A stretch of DNA of 64,000 bases from Amycolatopsis acidiphila. Lineage in GTDB: Bacteria > Actinomycetota > Actinomycetes > Mycobacteriales > Pseudonocardiaceae. This document shows positions 26,931-34,160 of the stretch, piece after piece. A model generated the notes under the pieces. That model ran no database searches and was not told where the DNA came from. It saw nothing but the letters and a program-made list of their open reading frames with translations. The stretch spans positions 6,696,001 through 6,760,000 of the forward strand of contig NZ_CP090063.1 of NCBI RefSeq assembly GCF_021391495.1, written 5' to 3'. How positions within the stretch are numbered: the stretch's first letter is position 1; each line of letters opens with the position of its first letter. Made by a program: the position numbers and the translations under genes.

Positions 26931-28184
26931 ATGGCCCAGCTGTCCCCCTTGCTCAAGCAAGCCACTCCCGTCGTCGTCGACCACGGCGAAGGCGCGTACC
27001 TCTACGACGTCGAGGGCAACCGCCACCTGGACTTCACCGCCGGCATCGGCGTCACCAGTACTGGACACTGCCACCCGAAGGTGGTCGCCGCCGCGCAGGA
27101 GCAGATCGGCAAGCTGATCCACGGCCAGTACACGACCGTGATGCACCAGCCGCTGCTCAAGCTCGTCGAGCGCCTCGGCGACGTGCTGCCGACCGGGCTC
27201 GACTCGCTGTTCTTCGCCAACTCCGGCAGTGAGGCCGTCGAGGCCGCGCTGCGGCTCTCGCGACAGGCCACCGGCCGCCCGAACGTGATCGTGTTCCAGG
27301 GCGGGTTCCACGGCCGGACCGTCGCGACCGCGACCATGACGACCTCGGGCACCCGGTTCAGCGCCGGCATCTCGCCGCTGATGGGCGGAGTGCACGTGGC
27401 GCCGTTCCCGTACGCCTACCGCTACGGCTGGGACGAGCAGACCGCCACGAAGTTCTGCCTGCGCGAGCTGGACTACCTGTTCGCGACCGTCAGCGCGCCC
27501 AACGAGACCGCCGCGTTCTTCGTCGAGCCGGTCCTGGGCGAGGGCGGGTACGTGCCCGCCAACGCCGAGTTCCTGCGCGGCCTGCGCGAGCGCGCCGACG
27601 AGCACGGCATCCTGCTCGTGTTCGACGAGATCCAGACCGGCTTCGGCCGCACCGGCAAGTTCTGGGGCCACGACCACTTCGGCGTCCGGCCCGACGTGGT
27701 GACCATCGCGAAGGGCCTGGCGAGCGGCTTCCCGCTGTCCGGCATCGCGGCGTCGAAGGAGCTGATGGCCAAGGCGTTCCCCGGTTCGCAGGGCGGCACC
27801 TACGGCGGCAACGCGGTCTCCTGCGCGGCGGCGCTGGCCACCCTGGACGTCATCGAGGAGGAGGGCCTCGTCGAGAACGCGGCGGCCCGCGGCCGGCAGC
27901 TGCTCGAAGGCGCCCGGCTGGTCGGCGACAAGACCCCGGAGATCGGCGATGTGCGCGGCCTCGGGCTGCTCGTCGGCTCGGAGTTCACCACCGCCGACGG
28001 CAAGCCCGACAACGCGACCGCGCAGGCGGCCCAGCAGGAGGCCGCCCGGCGCGGGCTGCTGATGTTGACCTGCGGGGCGCACATGAACGTCGTCCGGATG
28101 ATCCCGCCGCTGGTGGTGACCGCCGAGCAGATCGACGAGGCGCTCGCCATCTGGAGCGAGACCGTCTCGGCCGTGACCAAGTAA
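26931..28184 (+). CDS. Class III (omega) aminotransferase, 4-aminobutyrate aminotransferase-like
   Basis: A 417-residue PLP enzyme starting at ATG 26931 after AGGAG. Signatures: GVTSTGHCHPKVVAA, FFANSGSEAVEAALRLSRQ, FQGGFHGRT, FVEPVLGEGGY, LVFDEIQTGFGRTGKFWG and the PLP lysine in VVTIAKGLASGFPLSG. The family moves an omega-amino group (GABA, beta-alanine, ornithine or diaminobutyrate type) to a 2-oxo acid and yields a semialdehyde, the substrate type of the divergent ALDH. Followed after 8 nt by the DUF3830 gene. Confidence 0.9.
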   Translation: MAQLSPLLKQATPVVVDHGEGAYLYDVEGNRHLDFTAGIGVTSTGHCHPKVVAAAQEQIGKLIHGQYTTVMHQPLLKLVERLGDVLPTGLDSLFFANSGSEAVEAALRLSRQATGRPNVIVFQGGFHGRTVATATMTTSGTRFSAGISPLMGGVHVAPFPYAYRYGWDEQTATKFCLRELDYLFATVSAPNETAAFFVEPVLGEGGYVPANAEFLRGLRERADEHGILLVFDEIQTGFGRTGKFWGHDHFGVRPDVVTIAKGLASGFPLSGIAASKELMAKAFPGSQGGTYGGNAVSCAAALATLDVIEEEGLVENAAARGRQLLEGARLVGDKTPEIGDVRGLGLLVGSEFTTADGKPDNATAQAAQQEAARRGLLMLTCGAHMNVVRMIPPLVVTAEQIDEALAIWSETVSAVTK

Positions 28185-28192
28185 GGAGAACA

Positions 28193-28693
28193 GTGTCCCG
28201 CTACATCACGATCAGCCTCGACAAGCGCGGGGTGTCCTGCCGGGCGGTGCTGCTGGACCGCGAAGCGCCGCGCACCTGCGAAGCGGTGTGGAACGCCCTG
28301 CCCCAAAGTGGTTCGGCATATCACGCGAAATACGCGCGGAACGAGGTGTACACACTGGTCTCGCCGTTCGCGGAACCGAAACCAGGCCGGGAGAACCCGA
28401 CGATCACGCCCATTCCCGGCGATGTCGTGTATTTCGGTTTCGAGGCGTGGGAAATCGGTAATCCCGCCTACGGCTACGAGGATTCCAGCGAGGCGCACGG
28501 CGACCGGGGCGCGACCGACCTGGCCATCTTCTACGGCCGCAACAACCTGCTGATCAACGGCGACGCCGGCTGGGTGCCCGGCAACGTTTTCGCGACGATC
28601 GTCGAAGGACTGCCCGAAATGGCGGAGGCCGCACAAGACCTGTGGCTCCGCGGGGTCGAGGGCGAGACGCTCTCGTACGCCAGGGCGGAGTGA
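28193..28693 (+). CDS. DUF3830 (cyclophilin-like fold) family protein
   Basis: A 166-residue protein with GTG 28193 directly after AAGGAGA. It shows the DUF3830 features: KRGVSCRAVLLDREAPRTCEAVWNALP, then SGSAYHAKYARNEVY, PIPGDVVYFGFEA and AIFYGRNNLL. The fold is related to cyclophilin; no activity is established. Members often sit beside amino-acid or amide catabolic genes, as here. It ends the aminotransferase transcript and is followed by a strong terminator. Confidence 0.78.
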   Translation: MSRYITISLDKRGVSCRAVLLDREAPRTCEAVWNALPQSGSAYHAKYARNEVYTLVSPFAEPKPGRENPTITPIPGDVVYFGFEAWEIGNPAYGYEDSSEAHGDRGATDLAIFYGRNNLLINGDAGWVPGNVFATIVEGLPEMAEAAQDLWLRGVEGETLSYARAE

Positions 28694-28706
28694 CGACGAC
28701 ACGGGG

Positions 28707-28743
28707 GGTGAGGGGCGCCGGGCACCGGTGCCCCTCACCCTTT
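28707..28743 (+). terminator. Intrinsic terminator after the DUF3830 gene
   Basis: GGTGAGGGGC and GCCCCTCACC (28730-28739) form a perfect 10-bp stem, followed by CTTT. It begins 14 nt after the DUF3830 stop. Confidence 0.8.
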
Positions 28744-29073
28744 CGCGTGAACTAACCCGGATCACCGAATGTGCCACCACTTTCACCCGATCGGGAGGGC
28801 GTGGCGCCTGGATGCCGCATCAAGATCGCCATCACCCCATGTCACCATTTTGGGTTGAACCACCGGCAGTGGATCAACACGACCGGGTAGCCCCCTCGGC
28901 AAAACACGAAAGTGTTACATGTTTAAGCTGAAGGGCTACCAGCGTTCAGCGGTAGTCCTTTCCCGGCGCGCCGGGGCTCGTTGACAGCCGCTCGGCATCG
29001 GTGGAAATCTCCTCATCGCTTTCGAAAGCAAGGGCACATTCGCAAGTTTCGAATCCGTTAAGGAGCAATACCC
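28744..29073 (+). other. Structured non-coding leader ahead of the small gene
   Basis: About 330 nt without a recognisable protein. Base composition falls toward the right end. Visible dyads: AACAC-GAAA-GTGTT (28903-28916), CTACC...GGTAG (28936-28956 region), the 14-bp palindrome CCCGGCGCGCCGGG (28962-28975), and the 12-bp palindrome GCTTTCGAAAGC (29018-29029). TTCGAAA near 29021 can also pair with TTTCGAA near 29047, just upstream of the ribosome binding site. I see no known riboswitch consensus. A structured 5' leader controlling the 25-codon gene is a reasonable reading. Confidence 0.4.
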
Positions 29074-29151
29074 ATGCACTTCTACTACTGCCACGACATC
29101 CTGACCCACGGCGTGGCTGCGCTGGCCCACTTCCTCGGCTGGCTCGTCTGA
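29074..29151 (+). CDS. Unrecognised 25-residue small protein
   Basis: ATG 29074 is preceded by TAAGGAGCAATACCC, one of the best ribosome binding sites in the window, and the frame ends at TGA 29151. The N-terminus is M-H-F-Y-Y-C-H-D; the C-terminal part is Val/Ala/Leu-rich and ends L-G-W-L-V. It holds one Cys and four His in 25 residues. The 3' hairpin at 29178 and the structured leader before it make this look like an independent transcription unit. I do not recognise the product. A peptide, a small membrane protein or a decoy/leader peptide are all possible. Confidence 0.55.
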   Translation: MHFYYCHDILTHGVAALAHFLGWLV

Positions 29152-29177
29152 TCCGCGAATAGCCTGAAGAAATGAAT

Positions 29178-29213
29178 GCGGGGCCGGGACGAATTGGCGC
29201 GGACCGGCCCCGC
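29178..29213 (+). terminator. Hairpin terminator after the small gene
   Basis: GCGGGGCCGG (29178-29187) pairs perfectly with CCGGCCCCGC (29204-29213), followed by GCCTTTA. It lies 26 nt after the stop of the 25-codon gene and 57 nt before the next start. Confidence 0.7.
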
Positions 29214-29270
29214 GCCTTTACCGGCGCTAGACTCCGGAACGTCGTGGAACCGACGTGAGCGGAGCATCCG

Positions 29271-30881
29271 ATGGACGCGGACGTGATCGTGGTGGGCGCC
29301 GGGCTGGCCGGGCTCGTCGCGGCGAGCGAGCTGACCGCCGCCGGCAAGCGGGTGCTCGTCGTCGAGCAGGAACCCGAGGCTTCCCTTGGCGGGCAAGCGT
29401 TCTGGTCCTTCGGCGGGCTCTTCCTCGTGAACACCCCGGAGCAACGCCGGCTCGGTATCCGCGATTCGGTGGAACTCGCCTGGCGCGACTGGGAGACCAA
29501 CGCCGCCTTCGACCGGCCCGAGGACCATTGGCCGCGGAAGTGGGCGCGCGCGTACGTCGAGTTCGCGGCCGGCGAGAAGCGGTCGTGGCTACGTTCACTC
29601 GGTCTGCGTTTCTTCCCCATCGTCAACTGGGCCGAACGCGGCGGCAACACCGTGCCGCGGTTCCACCTCACCTGGGGCACCGGGCCCGCCGTCGTCGAGC
29701 CGTTCGCCCGCAGGGCGCGTGACACGGCCGAGTTCCGGTTCCGGCACCGGGTCGACGCCCTCACCACCACCGCCGGCGTGATCGACGGCGTCAGCGGCAC
29801 GATCCTCGAACCCAGTCCCGCGTCCCGTGGCCGGGCGAGTTCCCGGGTTCCCGTCGGCGAGTTCTGCCTGAAGGCGCAGGCGGTGCTCGTCTGTTCCGGC
29901 GGCATCGGCGGCAACCACGATCTCGTCCGGCAGAACTGGCCCGAGCGGCTCGGCCCGCCACCGCACACCATGCTCACCGGCGTACCGTCGCATGTGGACG
30001 GACGGATGCTCGGCATCAGCGAGGCCGCCGGCGGCCACCTCATCGGCCGCGACCGGATGTGGCACTACGTCGAGGGCGTCACCGACCACACGCCCGTGTG
30101 GCCCGGCCACGGCATCCGCATCCTGCCCGGCCCCTCGCCGCTGTGGCTGGACGCGCTCGGGCGGCGGCTGCCCGCACCGCTCTACCCGGGCTTCGACACC
30201 CTCGGCACGCTGGCCCATCTGCGCACCACCGGGCACGACCACTCGTGGTTCGTCCTCACCACGAAGACGATCGCACGCGAGTTCGCGCTCTCCGGTTCCG
30301 AGCAGAACCCCGACCTGACGGGCAAGAGCGTCCTGCGAACGCTGGGCCGCGCGTTCGGCATCCCCGGCCCGGTGAAGGCGTTCCTGGCGCACGGCGCGGA
30401 CTTCGTCCAGGCACGCGAGCCGGACGAGCTGGTCAGGCGGATGAACGCGCTCACCGGCGAACCCCTGCTCGACCCCGCGGCCGTGCGCGGCGAGGTGCTG
30501 GCCCACGACGAGGCCGTGGCGCAGTGGATCTCGACCCGCGACCTGCAGGTCAACGCGGTGCGGGTGGCCCGGCGGTACCTCGGCGACCGGCTCGTCCGGG
30601 TGGCGCCCCCGCACCGCCTGCTCGACCCGAAGGCCGGTCCGCTGATCGCCGTCCGGCTCAGCGTGCTGAGCCGCAAGACCCTCGGGGGGCTCGAGACCGA
30701 CCTGTCCGGGCAGGTGCTGCGGGCCGGCGGCGCAGCACTGCCCGGCCTCTACGCCGCCGGCGAGGCGGCCGGCTTCGGTGGTGGCGGCCTGCACGGCTAC
30801 CGGGCGCTGGAGGGCGGTTTCCTCGGCGGCTGCCTGTTCTCGGGCCGGCAGGCGGGCCGCGCCATCGCCGCCTCGCTCTGA
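29271..30881 (+). CDS. FAD-dependent oxidoreductase, flavocytochrome c / 3-ketosteroid dehydrogenase superfamily
   Basis: A 536-residue flavoprotein. The N-terminal dinucleotide fold is VIVVGAGLAGLVAASELTAAG followed by VVEQEPEASLGGQAFWS; the C-terminal FAD motif is LPGLYAAGEAAGFGGGGLHGYRALEGGFLGG. The GAGLAG and GLYAAGE pair define the FAD_binding_2 family (fumarate reductase, ketosteroid 1-dehydrogenase and the actinobacterial FAD-binding dehydrogenase of Rv0785 type). The substrate is not readable. The next gene starts 59 nt downstream on the same strand and also binds FAD. Confidence 0.82.
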   Translation: MDADVIVVGAGLAGLVAASELTAAGKRVLVVEQEPEASLGGQAFWSFGGLFLVNTPEQRRLGIRDSVELAWRDWETNAAFDRPEDHWPRKWARAYVEFAAGEKRSWLRSLGLRFFPIVNWAERGGNTVPRFHLTWGTGPAVVEPFARRARDTAEFRFRHRVDALTTTAGVIDGVSGTILEPSPASRGRASSRVPVGEFCLKAQAVLVCSGGIGGNHDLVRQNWPERLGPPPHTMLTGVPSHVDGRMLGISEAAGGHLIGRDRMWHYVEGVTDHTPVWPGHGIRILPGPSPLWLDALGRRLPAPLYPGFDTLGTLAHLRTTGHDHSWFVLTTKTIAREFALSGSEQNPDLTGKSVLRTLGRAFGIPGPVKAFLAHGADFVQAREPDELVRRMNALTGEPLLDPAAVRGEVLAHDEAVAQWISTRDLQVNAVRVARRYLGDRLVRVAPPHRLLDPKAGPLIAVRLSVLSRKTLGGLETDLSGQVLRAGGAALPGLYAAGEAAGFGGGGLHGYRALEGGFLGGCLFSGRQAGRAIAASL

Positions 30882-30940
30882 GCCGGGTCGTACTACGCTG
30901 CGATCAACAGCAGCGCGGTTCGGGAGGGCGGGTGCACGTC

Positions 30941-32314
30941 ATGGCAGACGTCGCGGCACGGTTCGCCGGCATCGTCGGGGTGGGCAACCTGCTCAGCGGG
31001 AACGAGGTCGGCGAGGACTACGCGCACGACGAGTCGCTCACCTGCGAGCCGCACAAACCGGCCTACGTGGCGAAGCCGGGCTCGGCGGAGGAGGTCGCGG
31101 CGCTGCTCGTCGCCGCCGCGGAGCACGCCGTGCCCGTCACCGCCCGCGGGTCGGGCAGCGGCCTGTCCGGCGCGGCGAGGCCACGCGAGGACGGGCTGCT
31201 GATCTCGTTCGAGCGGATGAACGCCGTGCTCGAGATCGACACCGCCAACCAGGTCGCCGTCGTGCAGCCCGGGGTCACGCTCGCCCAGCTGGACGCCGAG
31301 ACGGCCGTGGCGGGGCTGGCCTACACGGTCTACCCGGGCGAGCTGAGCGCGAGCGTGGGCGGCACCGTCGGCACGAACGCGGGCGGGATGCGCGCGGTGA
31401 AGTACGGCGTCACGCGCAACAACGTCGTTGGCCTGCAAGCGGTTCTGCCCACCGGCGAGATCATCCGCACCGGCGGCAGGACGTCGAAGGTGGCCACCGG
31501 CTACGACCTCACCCAGCTGATCATCGGCTCGGAGGGCACGCTGGCGCTCGCGACCGAGGTCATCGTGAAGCTGTACCCGCGGCTGCCCTACGGCGCCACG
31601 CTGCTCGCCCCGTTCGGCGACCTCGACCAGGTGATGCAGGCGGTGCCGCCGATCCTCGCGAGCGGGCTGGCGCCGAACATCCTCGAGTACGTCGACAACC
31701 TCACGATGGCCGCGATCAGCTACAACGAGAAGCTTTCCCTCGGGGTGCCGGACGAGGTCCGCGACGCGACGCAGGCGTACCTGGTGGTGGGCCTGGAGAA
31801 CCGGGACAGCGACCGGCTGGACGGCGACGTCGAACGGGCCGGCGAGCTGCTGTCCGAACTCGGCGCCACCGACGTGTACGTGCTCGACGGCGGCTCGGCC
31901 CGCAAACTCATCGAGGCACGGGAAAAGGCTTTCTGGACAGCCAAGTCCGTGGGCGCGGACGACGTGATCGACGTCGTCGTGCCGCGCTCGGAGATGCCCG
32001 CCTTCCTCGCCCGCGTGCGGGAGCTCGCCACCGCCGCCGAGGCCGGCGCGCTCGGCTGCGGCCACGCCGGGGACGGCAACGTGCACCTGGGCATCTTCTG
32101 CAAGGACCCGGAGAAGAGGTACCGGCTCCTGCGCGACATCTTCGCCGACGGGATGGCTCGCGGCGGGGCGATCTCGGGCGAGCACGGCATCGGGCAGAGC
32201 AGGAAGCAGCACTTCCTCGAACTCGAGGATCCCGCGAAGGTGGCGTTGATGCGCCGCGTCAAGCAGGCCTTCGATCCCACGGACATCCTGAACCCCGGCG
32301 TCCTTTTCGGTTAG
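30941..32314 (+). CDS. FAD-linked oxidase, glycolate oxidase GlcD / D-2-hydroxyacid dehydrogenase-like
   Basis: A 457-residue PCMH-type FAD oxidase. ATG 30941 is used; GTG 30932 is an alternative close to GGGAGGG. The FAD domain has PVTARGSGSGLSGAARP, YPGELSASVGGTVGTNAGGMRAVKYGVTRNNV and GSEGTLALATE; the C-terminal domain has GHAGDGNVHLGIF and SGEHGIGQSRK (metal/FAD-binding His and Asn). Family reactions are oxidation of glycolate or D-lactate-type acids. No GlcE/GlcF partners are present, so it is probably a stand-alone dehydrogenase. The ThDP gene follows after 7 nt. Confidence 0.88.
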   Translation: MADVAARFAGIVGVGNLLSGNEVGEDYAHDESLTCEPHKPAYVAKPGSAEEVAALLVAAAEHAVPVTARGSGSGLSGAARPREDGLLISFERMNAVLEIDTANQVAVVQPGVTLAQLDAETAVAGLAYTVYPGELSASVGGTVGTNAGGMRAVKYGVTRNNVVGLQAVLPTGEIIRTGGRTSKVATGYDLTQLIIGSEGTLALATEVIVKLYPRLPYGATLLAPFGDLDQVMQAVPPILASGLAPNILEYVDNLTMAAISYNEKLSLGVPDEVRDATQAYLVVGLENRDSDRLDGDVERAGELLSELGATDVYVLDGGSARKLIEAREKAFWTAKSVGADDVIDVVVPRSEMPAFLARVRELATAAEAGALGCGHAGDGNVHLGIFCKDPEKRYRLLRDIFADGMARGGAISGEHGIGQSRKQHFLELEDPAKVALMRRVKQAFDPTDILNPGVLFG

Positions 32315-32321
32315 GAGCAAG

Positions 32322-33875
32322 ATGAACGGCGCGCAGTCCCTGATCCGCACGCTCGTCGACGCGGGTGTCGACGTGTGCTTCTCCAACCCCGGCACGTCGG
32401 AGATGCACTTCGTCGCCGCGCTGGATTCGGTGCCCGAAATGCGCGGTGTGCTCGGCCTGTTCGAAGGCGTGGTCACCGGCGCGGCCGACGGGTACGCCCG
32501 GATCGCGGGCAAGCCCGCGGCGACGCTGCTGCACCTGGGTCCCGGGCTCGGCAACGGCCTGGCGAACCTGCACAACGCACGCCGCGCGCACACCCCGATC
32601 GTCAACGTGGTCGGGGATCACGCGACGTACCACAAGAAGTACGACGCCCCGCTGGAGTCGGACATCCCCGCGGTCGCCGGTTCGCTGCAGGGCTGGGTGC
32701 GGGAGTCCGACAGCACCGCGGATGTCGGCGCCGACGCGGCCGCCGCCGTGGCCGCGGCGATGGACCCGCCGGGCCGGGTGGCCACGCTGATCCTGCCCGC
32801 CGACATCTCGTGGGGCGACGGCGGTGTCGCGGTCGCCCCGATCCCGCCGCGCAGGCCGCATGCGGTGGCGGACACCGTCGTGAAGTCGGTCGCGGAGGTG
32901 TTGCGCTCCGGTGAGCCGGTCGCGCTGCTGGTCGGCGGCCCGGCCTGCCGCGAGGCCGGACTGCGCGCGGTCAGCCGGATCGCGGCGGCCACGGGCGCGA
33001 AGGCCTTCATCGAAACCTTCCCGGCACGCCTGGAGCGTGGCGCGGGCCTGCCGACGATCGAGCGGCTCGGGTACCTCGCCGAGCAGGCGTCCTACCAGCT
33101 CGGCGACACCAGGCACCTCGTCGTGGTGGGCGCGAAGTCGCCGGTGTCGTTCTTCGCCTATCCCGGCAAGCCCAGCGACCTGGTGCCCGAAGGCGCCCAG
33201 GTGCACACGCTCGCCGAGCTGGACCACGATGTGGTCGGCGCCCTCGAAGCCCTCGCCGACGAGGTCGCGGCGGGCGTCGAGCCGGTGCTGCAGGAGCCGG
33301 CGCGCCCGGCGCTGCCGAGTGGTGCGCTGACGACGCAGAACTGGGTCGAGGTGATCGGCGCGCTGCTGCCGGAGAACGCGATCATCTCCGACGAGGCCAA
33401 CACTTCCGGTCTGCTCCTCCCGGCCGCCACGGCGGGCGCCCCGCGGCACGACGTGCTCACCCTGACCGGCGGGGCGATCGGCCAGGGCCTGCCGGTGGCG
33501 ACGGGTGCCGCTGTCGCCGCCCCGGACCGCCCGGTGATCGCCCTGCAGTCCGACGGCAGTGCGCTGTACACGATCTCGGCGCTGTGGACGCAGGCACGGG
33601 AGAACCTGAACGTCACGACGGTGGTGCTGAACAACCGCGCGTACGCCATCCTGCGCATGGAGCTGCAGCGTGTGGGCGCGGAAGGCAACGGCCCCAAGGC
33701 GAACGACCTGCTGGACCTGTCGCGGCCGGACATGGACTTCGCGAAGATCGCCGAAGGCATGGGCGTCCCCGCGACCCGCGCCACGACGGCGGAGGAGCTG
33801 GCGGAGCAGTTCCAGCGGGCACTCGCGGAGCCGGGCCCACATCTGATCGATGCCGCGATCCCGCCGCTGCTGTGA
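32322..33875 (+). CDS. ilvX: ThDP-dependent acetolactate-synthase-like protein (IlvX type)
   Basis: A 517-residue protein after GGAGCAAG. N-terminal Pyr domain: CFSNPGTSEMHFVAAL, ThDP glutamate in GLFEGVVTGAADGYAR. C-terminal PP domain: ALQSDGSALYTISALWTQARENL followed by VVLNNRAYAIL, where the usual GDG is SDG. The length matches mycobacterial IlvX (about 515). IlvX-like proteins lack a proven acetolactate role. Co-transcription with a hydroxyacid oxidase 7 nt upstream suggests the oxidase makes a 2-oxo acid that this enzyme decarboxylates or condenses (inference). Confidence 0.8.
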   Translation: MNGAQSLIRTLVDAGVDVCFSNPGTSEMHFVAALDSVPEMRGVLGLFEGVVTGAADGYARIAGKPAATLLHLGPGLGNGLANLHNARRAHTPIVNVVGDHATYHKKYDAPLESDIPAVAGSLQGWVRESDSTADVGADAAAAVAAAMDPPGRVATLILPADISWGDGGVAVAPIPPRRPHAVADTVVKSVAEVLRSGEPVALLVGGPACREAGLRAVSRIAAATGAKAFIETFPARLERGAGLPTIERLGYLAEQASYQLGDTRHLVVVGAKSPVSFFAYPGKPSDLVPEGAQVHTLAELDHDVVGALEALADEVAAGVEPVLQEPARPALPSGALTTQNWVEVIGALLPENAIISDEANTSGLLLPAATAGAPRHDVLTLTGGAIGQGLPVATGAAVAAPDRPVIALQSDGSALYTISALWTQARENLNVTTVVLNNRAYAILRMELQRVGAEGNGPKANDLLDLSRPDMDFAKIAEGMGVPATRATTAEELAEQFQRALAEPGPHLIDAAIPPLL

Positions 33876-33900
33876 GGCGGCGCGGGTAGGGGCTTTTCCT

Positions 33901-33916
33901 GGCTCATCTTTGAGCC
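33901..33916 (+). terminator. Short hairpin after the IlvX-like gene
   Basis: GGCTCA-TCTT-TGAGCC is a perfect 6-bp stem 25 nt after the stop. It is the first of three hairpins in the 285-nt convergent gap. Confidence 0.5.
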
Positions 33917-33943
33917 TGCCCGTCCGGCGAGGTGGGCTGCCCC

Positions 33944-34043
33944 ACCCCGATCTTTCATCGTTCAACGGGCGCCACACCGGGTCAAGGCGGGAAAGATGCC
34001 TTGACCCGGTGCGTCGACCGCTGAAGGACGCGGGGATCGGGGT
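33944..34043. repeat. About 100-bp interrupted palindrome in a convergent gap
   Basis: The core is a perfect 14-bp stem, CACCGGGTCAAGGC (33975-33988) with GCCTTGACCCGGTG (33998-34011) around a 9-nt loop. At matching distance on both sides the outer arms ACCCCGATC (33944-33952) and GATCGGGGT (34035-34043) pair again, and the sequence between is partly complementary. This is more than a terminator needs. It could be a small mobile repeat (MITE-like), a genome-wide palindromic repeat or a structured RNA. No gene fits in it. Confidence 0.6.
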
Positions 34044-34114
34044 AAGGGGGCGGCTGGGCGCGGCCAATCCCTGCTGCCGTTGCCGGGTCGCCATCGGAGG
34101 GCGGTTGGGCAAAG

Positions 34115-34152
34115 AAAAGTGCCCTCCCACCCGCCGGTGGAAGGGCACTTTT
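34115..34152. terminator. Bidirectional terminator between the IlvX-like and FadB genes
   Basis: AAAAGTGCCCT pairs with AGGGCACTTTT, and CCACC with GGTGG inside it, with one C-A mismatch and a CGCC loop. T and A runs on the two flanks make it work in both directions. It ends 9 nt before the fadB stop. Confidence 0.88.
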
Positions 34153-34160
34153 CCTTACCC

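Noticed and set aside
28744..29073. ydaO/c-di-AMP riboswitch or 6C RNA in the leader of the small gene
   Set aside because: GGGTAGCCCCCTC looked suggestive, but the other conserved elements and order are absent.
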